Assembly (NCBI GenBank): GCA_002457605.1
Contig: NTJT01000012.1
Span: forward strand, 1 to 36,583
Length of the DNA: 36,583 nucleotides
Reading direction: 5' to 3'
DNA from: Marine Group II euryarchaeote MED-G34
Lineage (GTDB): Archaea; Thermoplasmatota; Poseidoniia; Poseidoniales; Thalassarchaeaceae
Of this stretch, positions 1 through 9,424 are shown piece by piece (positions within the stretch are counted from its first letter, which is position 1; each line of letters starts with the position of its first letter). The notes under the pieces are model-generated. The model was not told where the DNA came from. It worked only from the letters and a program-made list of their open reading frames with translations, and did no database searches. A program made the translations under genes and the position numbers.

Positions 1-333
1 AAGAGCTTTGGAATCTATGGTGACTCTTCCCCTAGTCCTACAGAGATGGTGATTCATGCACACGCTGCTTGCTCTTTGATCGACGTAATTGATGGTCTGA
101 AACATAGAGCAGCAAATGTGGAATATGCGACAGTAGAAATTGAGGTCGAGATGGCGGAAAAGGCTCCCAAGGTTTTCACATCTGTTAACATGAATTACAT
201 CATCAAAGGTGATGTTCCCGAAGCTCTTGTCCAACGACTCATTGAGAGTAGTCACGAGAAATATTGTAGAATCGGGATAATGATTACTCGTTCGGGGGCA
301 TCGTTGGATTGGTCACTTGATATGAGATCTTGA
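1..333 (+). CDS. OsmC/Ohr-family protein, 5' end outside window
   Basis: The reading frame is open from base 1, so the ORF-track start at 46 is an internal Met and the gene begins upstream; 110 residues are visible. They match the C-terminal two thirds of an OsmC-family protein: a SPSPTEM segment leads into a helix with the first conserved cysteine (HAACSLID), and the second lies in EKYCRIGIM. These two cysteines form the peroxidatic pair in OsmC/Ohr proteins, which reduce organic or fatty-acid hydroperoxides in the cytoplasm. The subgroup looks like the YhfA-type OsmC proteins rather than true Ohr, but that is a judgement from memory. It ends in TGA 174 bases before nrdJ. Confidence 0.8.
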   Translation, partial: KSFGIYGDSSPSPTEMVIHAHAACSLIDVIDGLKHRAANVEYATVEIEVEMAEKAPKVFTSVNMNYIIKGDVPEALVQRLIESSHEKYCRIGIMITRSGASLDWSLDMRS

Positions 334-453
334 TAGAATCAATAATCTAACAATTGGTGTTCTATGGAAGCAGGGAATAATTCCTTGATTCGCCTCTGTG
401 GTGACTGAAGATTTCCTCAATCATTAAACACCCTCCATTCGGAAGAGTGAATC

Positions 454-470
454 CCTTGCGCCGCGCAAGG
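454..470. repeat. 7-bp perfect inverted repeat upstream of nrdJ
   Basis: CCTTGCG and CGCAAGG are perfect 7-base arms around a 3-base CCG spacer. The centre lies about 46 bases before the nrdJ start codon. The surrounding intergenic stretch (334-507) holds an A/T-rich patch around 421-430 (TCATTAAACA) that could be a TATA element; a start site about 25 bases downstream would put the inverted repeat at the very 5' end of the mRNA. It could be an operator or a 5' UTR hairpin. No U-run follows, so a terminator for the OsmC gene is unlikely. Confidence 0.45.
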
Positions 471-507
471 ACAAATCGGGTCGGAAGCGAGGAAGGAGGG
501 AGAGGGT

Positions 508-3500
508 ATGCAGACTAGAGTCAAAGCAGATACCGATGCCGGGATTGCAGAATCTGGGATGGTTATAGAGCGCCGATTCACCACCGTCGGTGATGACCCA
601 TTCGACGCCTTCGACTGGATAGAAATGGATGTTGAAATTAGGAATCCAGACGGTTCCATGGCAGATGCTGTCGAGGGGGTGAAACTTCCCTCGGGCTTCA
701 CTGGCGTACCTGGAAAGGTGTTAGGACAGAAGTACCTGCGAAAGGCCGGCGTTCCGAAGTACCTGCGAAAGGTGCCGGAAGATAATGTTCCCATCTGGTT
801 GCAGCGGAGTGTACCAGATCACGAGAGGCTTCAGACTGTAGAGGCCGAAGAGAGAATGGGTGGGGAGGCTGACGGGAGGAATCTCTTCCGTCGACTCGCA
901 GGGACCTGGACCTACTGGGGCTGGAAGTACGGCTACTTCGCCAGCGAGGCTGATGCTCGCGCCTACTTCGATGAAATGTGTTACTTGATCGCAAGCCAGC
1001 GCTCGGCACCTAACAGCCCCCAGTGGTTCAACACCGGACTACATTGGGCCTATGGCATCGAGGGGCCAGCTCAGGGCCACTCGTTCATCGACCCTGCCAG
1101 TGGCGAACTGGAGTACTCCACTAACGCTTACGAGCACCCCCAACCCCATGCCTGCTTCATCCAATCAGTATCCGACTCTCTGGTCGGTGGCTCGGAGTCA
1201 ATTATGGGCCTGTGGAACCGAGAGGCGTTGCTATTCAAGTACGGCTCAGGAACCGGCTCGAACTTCTCCAGAATTCGAGGAGCGGGTGAGCCTCTCTCGG
1301 GAGGCGGCAGCTCGAGTGGATTGCTGTCCTTCCTCAAGATAGGTGATAGGGCCGCCGGGGCGATAAAGTCCGGCGGCACCACCAGAAGAGCAGCCAAGAT
1401 GGTCACTCTAGATCTTGACCATCCTGATATTGAGGAATACATAGACTGGAAGTCGAGTGAGGAGGAAAAGGTCTCAGCACTAGTGATAGGGAGTAATATT
1501 CTGCAGAAGCACGCTAATATCCTAATGGACGCGATTTGGGAGTATGCTGACGACGAGGGCCGATTCGATCAGAACACCAACCTTGGTCTGCGTAGAGCCA
1601 TGGTGCGAGCCATCGGAGAACATGTTCCACAACCCCATATCCAGAGGATACTAGACCTTGCAAAGCAGGGATGGAAAGGTGTCGATTTCGAGGTTCTGGA
1701 TACTAACTGGCAGGGTGAGGCTTACCTTACTGTATCTGGTCAGAACAGCAACAACTCAGTCCGCGTCCCGAATCGGTTCATGGAATCGGTCAAGGAGGGT
1801 GGTGATTGGAATCTTTACTGGAGGACCGAACTGGATAGTTCGGAGGCAGAAGGGAGGGATCCTGAACCATGCAAGACTCTTGATGCAGGAGAATTGTGGG
1901 ACAAGGTGGCGTACACTGCTTGGGCTTGTGCTGACCCAGGTGTCCAATATGACACCACAATCAACGAGTGGCACACCTGCCCTGAGGGAGGGAGAATCAA
2001 CGGCTCCAACCCTTGCTCCGAGTACATGTTCCTCGATGACACTGCCTGCAATTTAGCCAGTATCAACCTACTACACTACTACGACCTCGATACTCAGACT
2101 TTCCAGATAGACGACTTCAGACATAGTGTCAGGCTTTGGACTACGACCCTTGAGATTAGCGTTCTAATGGCGCAGTTTCCCTCTGAGGAGATAGCGCGCA
2201 AGTCATACGAATATCGTACTCTAGGTCTGGGCTACTGCAACATAGGCTCTCTGTTGATGCATATGGGTATCCCCTATGATGATGAGCGGGCCTATGCAAT
2301 CTGTGGCGCAATCACCTCTATCATGTGCGGAGAGACCTACTCGACTAGTGCGGAGATGGCTTCGATACTCGGGGCCTTTTCTGACTACGAGAGAAACTCC
2401 GAGCACATGCTGAGAGTGATGAGAAATCATAGGAGGGCTGCATACGATTCGCCAGTGGACGAATATGAGGGACTCACTGTTCCACCTATGGGAATTAACT
2501 CGAAGAAATGCCCGAAGGACCTACTAGAGGCGGCGAGGGAATCCTGGGACCGTGCGGTCAGAGATGGAGAGGAGCATGGATACAGGAACGCGCAGACCAC
2601 AGTCATCGCACCCACTGGTACCATCGGTCTGGTGATGGGCGCGGACACCACCGGTGTCGAACCTCAGTTCTCACTTGTGCAGTTCAAGACGCTAGCCGGA
2701 GGTGGTTCGCTGAGGATTGTCAACAAGGGTGTACCGAGTGCTCTTCGTCGACTTGGCTACTCCGATAGCAAATGCAAGACGATTGAGGAGTATATCATAG
2801 GCACTGGACGGCTCAGCGGATGCCCCACACTACCAATGAATCGTATGAAGGAAGTTGGCTTCAGTACTGAGGATCTCGCTGCTGTAGAGAATAAAATGGG
2901 TGATGTGTTCGATTTGCGCTCGGCCTTCGCACCGACTCTACTTGGAAAGGAGCTGTGCACCGGAGCCCTCGGAATGTCAGAGGAGCAATATGAGGATTCA
3001 TTCTTCGATACCCTAGACTTCCTCGGCTTCACCTCTGAAGAGATTGAAGCTGCCCAATCTCATATCTTCGGGAATCTGACCATCGAAGGAGCACCTGGAC
3101 TCAAGGAAGAACATCTGGCCGTGTTCGACTGTGCCACTCCATGTGGGGCGAAAGGAACGAGGTCAATCGCATGGCCTGCTCATGTGAAGATGATGGCTTC
3201 TGCACAGCCATTCATCTCAGGAGCGATTTCCAAGACCATTAACATGCCATCTAATTCAACAGTAGATGATGTCAGAGAAGCTTACAACCTCAGTCACACT
3301 ACTATGAACAAGGCATGTGCGGTTTACCGCGATTGTTCAAAATTATCGCAACCCCTGATGAACCAGCTCGTCGAGGACACCGAATTGGCCGAAGAGGTTA
3401 CTGAAGAGGAAGAGTTGGTCAAGAAAATGGTCAAGGAGACTGTCAAGGCGCTGCCCCTCCCAGAACCCGTGGCTCAACCAGTGGCCGAGTCATTCGTGAA

Positions 3501-4152
3501 GTTCATCGCAACCAGACGCTCACTACCAGACAGGAAGAGGGCGACCTCAACCAAGGCCAGGATAGGTGGGCACAGCGTGCGTCTAATCACAGGGGAGTAT
3601 CCTGATGGGAAACTAGGAGAGATTATTCTGGTTACCTCCAAGGAGGGTGCCGCTTGGAGAGCCATGCTCAATCAGTTCGCAATAGCGGTCTCCATCGCTC
3701 TCCAGCATGGTGTGCCACTGGAGGCTTTCATCAAGGTGTTCACCTTCCAGAAGTTCGAGCCTAGTGGACCGGTTGAAGGCGGTAGTGGGCGAGTCAAGAT
3801 GGCTTCAAGTCTGGTTGACTGGATCTTCAGGGAGTTGGCCATTGATTACGCTGGCCGGGATGACCTCGCGCATGTTGCTGCCGAGGACTTCGATCAGTTC
3901 TCAATTAGTAAGCCTGAGATTACCGAACAGGGAGTGATGCGAACTGAAGGCGAGAAGAGGGAGGTTCAGATGACCCTTGATGCTGCGGTCGCTCCACTGC
4001 AAGAGAAGGATGCTGAGGCCCGTGCGCGGCAGGCGGCACGAGAGAGAGGTTTTACCGGAGACATTTGCGATGACTGTGGAAGTAGCCAGATGGTGCGTAA
4101 CGGGACCTGTTTGAAATGCAACGCCTGCGGCTCTACAACCGGTTGCTCGTGA
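508..4152 (+). CDS. nrdJ: Adenosylcobalamin-dependent (class II) ribonucleotide reductase
   Basis: Makes deoxyribonucleotides from ribonucleotides using a B12-generated thiyl radical in the cytoplasm. The 1214-residue length is typical of the long NrdJ form. The segment SAPNSPQWFNTG (about 166-177) is a family signature. The expected three active-site cysteines are visible: Cys216 (HACFIQS), Cys503 in NPCSEYMF (radical-bearing) and Cys514 (TACNLASINL). PTGTIG (about 704) is the conserved phosphate-binding loop, and the tail carries a cysteine-rich redox/zinc element ending in TTGCS, which re-reduces the active site in this family. The start ATG is preceded by a strong GGAGGGAGAGGG ribosome site. 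No NrdA/NrdB pair is seen nearby. The gene converges on TFB with a 7-base gap. Confidence 0.96.
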   Translation: MQTRVKADTDAGIAESGMVIERRFTTVGDDPFDAFDWIEMDVEIRNPDGSMADAVEGVKLPSGFTGVPGKVLGQKYLRKAGVPKYLRKVPEDNVPIWLQRSVPDHERLQTVEAEERMGGEADGRNLFRRLAGTWTYWGWKYGYFASEADARAYFDEMCYLIASQRSAPNSPQWFNTGLHWAYGIEGPAQGHSFIDPASGELEYSTNAYEHPQPHACFIQSVSDSLVGGSESIMGLWNREALLFKYGSGTGSNFSRIRGAGEPLSGGGSSSGLLSFLKIGDRAAGAIKSGGTTRRAAKMVTLDLDHPDIEEYIDWKSSEEEKVSALVIGSNILQKHANILMDAIWEYADDEGRFDQNTNLGLRRAMVRAIGEHVPQPHIQRILDLAKQGWKGVDFEVLDTNWQGEAYLTVSGQNSNNSVRVPNRFMESVKEGGDWNLYWRTELDSSEAEGRDPEPCKTLDAGELWDKVAYTAWACADPGVQYDTTINEWHTCPEGGRINGSNPCSEYMFLDDTACNLASINLLHYYDLDTQTFQIDDFRHSVRLWTTTLEISVLMAQFPSEEIARKSYEYRTLGLGYCNIGSLLMHMGIPYDDERAYAICGAITSIMCGETYSTSAEMASILGAFSDYERNSEHMLRVMRNHRRAAYDSPVDEYEGLTVPPMGINSKKCPKDLLEAARESWDRAVRDGEEHGYRNAQTTVIAPTGTIGLVMGADTTGVEPQFSLVQFKTLAGGGSLRIVNKGVPSALRRLGYSDSKCKTIEEYIIGTGRLSGCPTLPMNRMKEVGFSTEDLAAVENKMGDVFDLRSAFAPTLLGKELCTGALGMSEEQYEDSFFDTLDFLGFTSEEIEAAQSHIFGNLTIEGAPGLKEEHLAVFDCATPCGAKGTRSIAWPAHVKMMASAQPFISGAISKTINMPSNSTVDDVREAYNLSHTTMNKACAVYRDCSKLSQPLMNQLVEDTELAEEVTEEEELVKKMVKETVKALPLPEPVAQPVAESFVKFIATRRSLPDRKRATSTKARIGGHSVRLITGEYPDGKLGEIILVTSKEGAAWRAMLNQFAIAVSIALQHGVPLEAFIKVFTFQKFEPSGPVEGGSGRVKMASSLVDWIFRELAIDYAGRDDLAHVAAEDFDQFSISKPEITEQGVMRTEGEKREVQMTLDAAVAPLQEKDAEARARQAARERGFTGDICDDCGSSQMVRNGTCLKCNACGSTTGCS
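729..772 (+). repeat. 27-bp-period tandem duplication inside nrdJ
   Basis: The 17-base string GAAGTACCTGCGAAAGG occurs at 729-745 and again at 756-772, a period of 27 bases or nine codons. It makes the protein read KYLRKAGVP then KYLRKVPED near residues 75-92, in the N-terminal region before the catalytic barrel. The repeat is in frame and the ORF stays intact. It may be a recent micro-duplication or chance conservation of a basic helix. Confidence 0.7.
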
Positions 4153-4159
4153 GCATTAC

Positions 4160-5092
4160 TCAAATCTCAAGTTCGATGTTGAGATTCTGTATCAGTTCCT
4201 TGTAGCGGTTCCTGATTGTAACCTCAGTCACACCAGCTACCTCAGCAACCTCACGCTGGGTTCTGCGCTTACCACACAGAACGCTAGCAATGTAGATGAT
4301 TGAGGCTGCTATTCCAGTTGGACCTCGTCCACTCGTGAGTTCCTTTTCCTGAGCAGCGGCGATTAGTTCGTACGCCTTTGACTGGACTTCAGCATCCAAG
4401 TGCAGGCCAGAACAGAATCTCGGTATGTAGTCCTCCGGCTTGGTAGGTGGTATCTTCATCTTGAGTTCGCGAACCATGAAGCGGTAGGTCCGACCAATCT
4501 CCTTGCGACCAGTTCGGCTGGCCTCCCCAATTTCGTCAAGGGTTCGAGGATTGTTGCATTGCCTGCACGCGGCGTAGAGGCTGGCTGCAGCGACTCCTTC
4601 GATAGAACGTCCGCGGATGAGCCTAGCCTCAACGGCTTTCTTGTAGTTCACAGCAGCCGACTCACGAATCGACTTTGGTAGATCGAGGCGGCTGGCCATA
4701 CGGTCGAGTTCAGCCAGAGCCATGGCGAGGTTTCGCTCGGTGGCGTTGCTTACGCGAGAGCGTTTTTGCCACTTCCTCATGCGATAGAACTGGCTTCGGT
4801 AGCGACTTGAGATTGCCTTTCCAGAGTAGTCTTTGTTCTGCCAGTCAATATCTGTAGACAGACCCTTGTCGTGCAGCATCACCGTCATAGGTGCTCCCGT
4901 ACGCGCGCGCTGGTCGCCCTGCTCTGGACTGAACACACGCCACTCAGCGCCTTGGTCGATTACGTTGTCTTCTAAGACCAAACCGCAGTCTTCACACACG
5001 ACTTCTCCTCTGGTTTCGTCTCTATTCAGGTTCCTGCTACCGCACTCGCTGCACTTCACAGTGTCTTCCACTAGGTATCCTTCGTCTGCCAT
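4160..5092 (-). CDS. tfb: Transcription initiation factor B (TFB)
   Basis: Bridges TBP-bound promoter DNA to archaeal RNA polymerase. From the proposed start the protein has about 310 residues: an N-terminal zinc ribbon (CSECG...CEDCG), a B-reader/linker region ([16 protein letters not shown]), and two cyclin-like repeats, the second ending in a helix-turn-helix ([18 protein letters not shown]). The ORF track starts at 5140, but I prefer ATG 5092 (MADEGYL). It has a GGTGGAGTGAGGGA ribosome site just upstream, and a TATA-like element at 5141-5150 would place transcription start near 5120, downstream of the longer ATG. The gene is divergent from the aconitase-family gene and converges on nrdJ. 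Confidence 0.97.
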   Translation of the reverse strand: MADEGYLVEDTVKCSECGSRNLNRDETRGEVVCEDCGLVLEDNVIDQGAEWRVFSPEQGDQRARTGAPMTVMLHDKGLSTDIDWQNKDYSGKAISSRYRSQFYRMRKWQKRSRVSNATERNLAMALAELDRMASRLDLPKSIRESAAVNYKKAVEARLIRGRSIEGVAAASLYAACRQCNNPRTLDEIGEASRTGRKEIGRTYRFMVRELKMKIPPTKPEDYIPRFCSGLHLDAEVQSKAYELIAAAQEKELTSGRGPTGIAASIIYIASVLCGKRRTQREVAEVAGVTEVTIRNRYKELIQNLNIELEI

Positions 5093-5140
5093 TCCCTCAC
5101 TCCACCTTTGCTTGAAAGGTAGTAAATCCCGACAGACCAT

Positions 5141-5150
5141 CTTATTTAAG
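5141..5150 (-). promoter_or_regulatory. TATA-like box for tfb
   Basis: On the minus strand this reads CTTAAATAAG, a good archaeal TATA match. With the usual spacing of about 25 bases, transcription would begin near 5120, giving a leader of roughly 28 bases that includes the ribosome site before ATG 5092. Confidence 0.6.
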
Positions 5151-5271
5151 AGTGATAGTAGAGGAAAAAAGTAACAATCGCCTTACTGGGCGGCTGTGTA
5201 AGGTAATACGACCATTGAGAATGATGAAATAGAGCGCGACGTTGACGTTAATCGAAAGAGGAGGTGTAACC

Positions 5272-7269
5272 TTGTCCAAACAGTGGCCCCCGGCACAGAT
5301 AGCGCTGACCCCTGGTAAGAGAGTGCTCTTCCTCACCAAGGATCTCGAACTGATACGCAGGCAGCTCTACGAGGGCCTCGATTTACGCATGGTGGATCTC
5401 AAGGTCGGTGATTTGCTCGATGATATCAACACCGACGTCATGACTCCGGCTTGGGTCTGTTTCGACCACGATCCGGCAGTCATAGCCGAGAATGCCTACG
5501 CCGGCCTAGTTCACGAGGGGAGGCGCGTGTTCGAACCTCGTGCATTGTTAGACGGTGGCTTTGAAGCCATAGTATCTGGACATCGTAAGGGTACTGGGTC
5601 AAGTCGCGAGACTGCTGCTCAGTGTGAGCGTTGGTCGGGAATTAGGATTGTTATCGCGGCGTCCTTCGCACCGATTCACGAGCGGAACAACATCAACCTT
5701 GGGCAATTGATGGGTGACTACGGGATGTTGGAGAGGCTGCAATCTGGTGAAAGTATCTCATTGAATGAGTTCACCGCTGATTACGACCCGGTGACCAGAT
5801 TGATTATTGAAAATGGTGGTATTCTGCCGTTCGCGAAGATTCTCAAAGAAGGGGATATCAGTCTCCCTGAGTTGAAGACCGAACCGCGACCGATGACTAT
5901 GGTCGAGAAGATGATTGCGAACAAGCTGCTGGGTCAGAATGGCACGGCGCGCTATGTCAAGCCTGGTGATGCTGTGCTCTCACAGGTCGATGGTGGCTAC
6001 TCGCATGAGTTCACAACAGCACAGGTCCACGAATTCCTCAAGCAGGAATATGGCAACGATTACTCGCTTCCCAACCCATCAAAGTACGCAGTCTTCGAGG
6101 ACCATTTGCTGTACGCCACCGGGGTGCCGAGATTTGGTCGCTTCACAGAGAAGATTCAGACTCTGAGAGACATGCAGAACGTGTTCCAGCAGCACACCGG
6201 AGTGCGTGACTATTCTGCTGAGGATGGTGTCAGCCCTGGTATCTGCCATCAAGTCGCAAGAGAGGAATTCATCGATGTTGGAGATTTCATTCAAGCGACG
6301 GATTCACACACCTGTATGGGAGGTGCCACGAACGCACTGGCCTACGGTGTCGGCTCTACCGAGTACGCCAACCTCGTGCACAATCAATTTGCCTTCGTCC
6401 AAGTCCCAGAAAGCATACGATTCGAGTTGGTAGGTAACCTAGACCCTGGGTGCACAGCCAAGGATGTCATACTCCATATCCTTTGGAAGTATGCCGCTGA
6501 GTCCGAGACACTTGACCGTAGCATGGAATTCGGTGGTCCCGGACTTGCCGGTTTGTCGATGGACGAGAGGGCTACTCTATGCAACATGGCTACTGAATGT
6601 AGTGCTAAGACTGGGATATGTGAACCAGACAGTATCACTGTAGATTGGTTGATGAATCGTAGATTAGGACTGAGTGAGGCAGAGGTGCGCAGCGCCTTCG
6701 TACTACCGGATGAGGGGGCGGAGTATCACGGAGGAGTACATACCATCGACTTGACACAGATTCGTCCGATGGTCGCACATCCTGGCAAGCCCGACGAGGG
6801 AATTCCCTCCGATCCTACAAATGGTGCTTACATAGACGAAATTGGCGAGGTGAGGATAGATATCGCCTATGCGGGTTCGTGCACTGCTGGCAAGGATGAT
6901 GATTTCGCCTACTACGCGCAAGTCACCGAAGCGGCTCTTGAAGCAGGTCTGGCAATTCCCGAAGATGTCGACTGTTACATCCAGTTCGGCTCAAAGACGG
7001 TGAAGAGTTTGTCCGAGAAGAACGGCTGGAGCGAGATGTTCGAACGCGCTGGTGTCAAGCTAATTGACCCCGGATGTGGTGCCTGTATAGGAGCAGGTCC
7101 TGGTATTAGCGATGATGCGGAGCAGGTTACAATCTCTGCGATTAATCGTAATTATCAGGGTCGCTCCGGACCAGGTAAGTTGTATCTAGCAAGCCCCCTG
7201 ACTGTGATGGCCAGCGCCTTTGTCGGGAAGATTACGGCGTGGCATCCAGATATCTTTGCACAGGGTTAA
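5272..7269 (+). CDS. Aconitase/isopropylmalate-isomerase family hydro-lyase, swivel domain first
   Basis: A [4Fe-4S] dehydratase that probably isomerises citrate/isocitrate or a related acid; the substrate cannot be fixed from sequence. TTG 5272 is chosen over TTG 5242 because GGAGGTG lies 5 bases upstream of it; the product is 665 residues. The N-terminal part (about 45-200) resembles the LeuD-like swivel domain, with NTDV, GTGSSRE (active-site Ser/Arg loop) and SFAPIHERNNINLG. The catalytic large domain follows, with cluster ligands Cys348 (DSHTC) and Cys602/Cys605 (GCGACIG), plus a GSCTAGKDDD substrate loop. The swivel-then-catalytic order recalls AcnB, but AcnB's N-terminal HEAT domain is absent. 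It heads a plus-strand run with topoisomerase VI, 82 bases upstream of top6B. Confidence 0.88.
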   Translation: MSKQWPPAQIALTPGKRVLFLTKDLELIRRQLYEGLDLRMVDLKVGDLLDDINTDVMTPAWVCFDHDPAVIAENAYAGLVHEGRRVFEPRALLDGGFEAIVSGHRKGTGSSRETAAQCERWSGIRIVIAASFAPIHERNNINLGQLMGDYGMLERLQSGESISLNEFTADYDPVTRLIIENGGILPFAKILKEGDISLPELKTEPRPMTMVEKMIANKLLGQNGTARYVKPGDAVLSQVDGGYSHEFTTAQVHEFLKQEYGNDYSLPNPSKYAVFEDHLLYATGVPRFGRFTEKIQTLRDMQNVFQQHTGVRDYSAEDGVSPGICHQVAREEFIDVGDFIQATDSHTCMGGATNALAYGVGSTEYANLVHNQFAFVQVPESIRFELVGNLDPGCTAKDVILHILWKYAAESETLDRSMEFGGPGLAGLSMDERATLCNMATECSAKTGICEPDSITVDWLMNRRLGLSEAEVRSAFVLPDEGAEYHGGVHTIDLTQIRPMVAHPGKPDEGIPSDPTNGAYIDEIGEVRIDIAYAGSCTAGKDDDFAYYAQVTEAALEAGLAIPEDVDCYIQFGSKTVKSLSEKNGWSEMFERAGVKLIDPGCGACIGAGPGISDDAEQVTISAINRNYQGRSGPGKLYLASPLTVMASAFVGKITAWHPDIFAQG

Positions 7270-7351
7270 GAGCGTTCCTCGGTCGGAGACTTCTATCCAA
7301 AAGAGGCCCCGTGCCATTCGGGCATCGGGAGGACCTGCCGGAGGTTTGCGA

Positions 7352-9424
7352 ATGAGCGAAGAAAAACCACTAGCCGGGAAACAAAAGCAGATTGCGATAA
7401 GCGAATTCTTCGAGAAGAACAAGCATTTCCTAGGCTTCGACTCCCTACAGAGATCTATCATCACGGCTGTCAAGGAGGCCGTCGACAATTCTCTCGACGC
7501 CTGTGAGGAGGAACGGATACTCCCTGATATTAGAGTTGAAATTAACCGACTTGAGGGTGACCGAATAGAGTTGATATCACAAGACAACGGGCCGGGCATA
7601 CCAAGAGGAGCTATCGAGCACGTCTTCGGAAAGTTCCTCCTCGGATCTAGGTTTCACGCAATCAGACAGACCCGTGGTCAGCAGGGAATTGGAATTACTG
7701 GAGTAGTGATGTACGGCCAACTCACCACAGGCTCGAAGACCACTGTTATTTCAAAGGTCAAAGAGGATTCTTCAGCGGTCCGGGTTGATCTCGGTATTGA
7801 TACAAGGAAGAACAAAGCGATCAAGAGTGGCGAGAGTAGGGATATTTGGATTGACGATATCACGGGTGAAGAAATCAAGCACGGCTTGAAGATACGGACC
7901 GAGATGAAGGCCAAGTACCAACGAGGTAGGCAATCGGTCTACCAGTACCTCAGGATGACTTCGATTGTCAATCCACACGCGACCATCAGCCTAGCCGTAA
8001 AGGACCGCGATGGAGAATTAATCGAAGAAGGTCACTGGCCTCGTACCACCGGCCGGCTCCCTAGGGTGGTAGAGGAAATTAAGCCCCATCCACACGGCAT
8101 CCACCTCGGTACATTGCAGAGAATGCTGCGTGAAGCCGAGGAGAGGAAGATGACTTCTTTCCTGAGGCACAACTTCTCCGGAGTCAGCATGAGAGCGGCC
8201 CGGGAGATTCTCGGAAAGGCGGGGCTTGAGGAGAGTAGGCAACCCCGCAGAATCAGGGCCGAGGAGGCTCAGGCTGTGCTCGATTCATTCCAGAAGGTCA
8301 AACTCCTGAATCCACCTACTGACTGTCTTTCCCCCATCGAGGACCTGTTAATCAAGAAGGGTCTATCGAAGGCGATTGATTCTCGCTTCGCCTCGACTGT
8401 TACTAGGGATACACGAGTCACTCAAGGCAACCCCTTCCAAATCGAAGTCGGCCTGGTTTTCGGTGGCGACCTAGCCTCGGACAGTCCAATTGAGATTCTT
8501 CGATTCGCTAATAGGGTGCCTCTGATGTACCAGCAGGGTGGATGTCTGCTCACGAAGGCAGTTGAGTCTGTCGACTGGAAGCGCTACGGCCTAGATCAAC
8601 CGGGCGGTAGAGGGATACCAAAGGGACCAGCGGCCGTTCTCATTCACCTCGCCTCTACTAACGTCCAGTTCACCAGTGAGGCGAAGGAAGCCGTTGCTGG
8701 TAATGAGGAGGTATTAGGGGAAATCAGGAGGGCTTTGATGGAAGTAGGTAAGGGCCTGAAAAACCATCTCAAGAAAAGTTCGCAGAGGAAAAAGGCTCGA
8801 GAGAAGTTTGAGCTGATAAACGTCATTCTCCCTGAGATATCCCAGAAAACCTCGCAATTATTGGGCAGGGAAGAGCCTGATTTAGCGCCGATAATAACCC
8901 AGATTATGAATGCGGTTTTCTGCGAAGAGGCTCTTGGATGGGACACAACGAGGAAACTGACGACCTGTGATATCACTGTGTTCAACTACACAGCTCGAGC
9001 ACGTGCGTACACAATCTTGGCCAAATGGCCCGAGAGCGAAACTGTCGCCATGGTGGACAACCCTCTCGGGGGCCGTAAGGAGACTCACGGTCTGTGGGCT
9101 TGGCGATTGGACACGCTGGATCCTGGCTCCTCGGCGGTAATCTCGTTCACCGTTTCCGGCCTCAGCAAGGGTGATTGGACGGACATGGAGATCTTTTTCA
9201 GGGGCAATGGTGACATCATCGGAGCCACCAAAATAGACGAGAAGCTACTCGATGAGATGAGGAACAAGGAGGCTCTTGATGCCGCTGTGGAAGAGGTACG
9301 CATCAAGAAAGATCCTATGATTGAGAATCTTGCTGAGAGAGCCGAAGAGTCGGTTCAAGTCCCAAATGACGAGGGCGTAATCGACATGGGGTCATTGACT
9401 CCAGATCAGGGGGTAGATGAATGA
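7352..9424 (+). CDS. top6B: DNA topoisomerase VI subunit B (ATPase)
   Basis: ATPase subunit of the A2B2 type IIB topoisomerase, which relaxes and decatenates DNA. ATG 7352 (MSEEKPLAG) is preferred to the track's 7220 start: it has a GGAGGT ribosome site, and the longer version would run into the upstream gene. The 690-residue protein shows a GHKL/Bergerat ATP site: N box AVKEAVDNSLDA, G1 box DNGPGIP and G2 box GQQGIGITGV. An H2TH segment and a transducer domain follow, the latter with the switch-lysine region NVQFTSEAKEAVAG. A C-terminal beta-rich domain (about 530-640) is followed by an acidic tail. The stop overlaps the top6A start in ATGA, so the two subunits are translationally coupled. 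Confidence 0.96.
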   Translation: MSEEKPLAGKQKQIAISEFFEKNKHFLGFDSLQRSIITAVKEAVDNSLDACEEERILPDIRVEINRLEGDRIELISQDNGPGIPRGAIEHVFGKFLLGSRFHAIRQTRGQQGIGITGVVMYGQLTTGSKTTVISKVKEDSSAVRVDLGIDTRKNKAIKSGESRDIWIDDITGEEIKHGLKIRTEMKAKYQRGRQSVYQYLRMTSIVNPHATISLAVKDRDGELIEEGHWPRTTGRLPRVVEEIKPHPHGIHLGTLQRMLREAEERKMTSFLRHNFSGVSMRAAREILGKAGLEESRQPRRIRAEEAQAVLDSFQKVKLLNPPTDCLSPIEDLLIKKGLSKAIDSRFASTVTRDTRVTQGNPFQIEVGLVFGGDLASDSPIEILRFANRVPLMYQQGGCLLTKAVESVDWKRYGLDQPGGRGIPKGPAAVLIHLASTNVQFTSEAKEAVAGNEEVLGEIRRALMEVGKGLKNHLKKSSQRKKAREKFELINVILPEISQKTSQLLGREEPDLAPIITQIMNAVFCEEALGWDTTRKLTTCDITVFNYTARARAYTILAKWPESETVAMVDNPLGGRKETHGLWAWRLDTLDPGSSAVISFTVSGLSKGDWTDMEIFFRGNGDIIGATKIDEKLLDEMRNKEALDAAVEEVRIKKDPMIENLAERAEESVQVPNDEGVIDMGSLTPDQGVDE

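Noticed and set aside
334-507. Possible cobalamin riboswitch upstream of the B12-dependent reductase
   Set aside because: The gap is only 174 bases and no B12-box-like sequence or extended fold was recognised; only one short inverted repeat is present.
417-794. ORF antisense to the start of nrdJ, and the many other track ORFs of 60-150 residues opposite long genes
   Set aside because: They lie over well-supported genes in other frames, have low-complexity Ser/Arg-rich products, and show no ribosome site or domain. They look like shadows.
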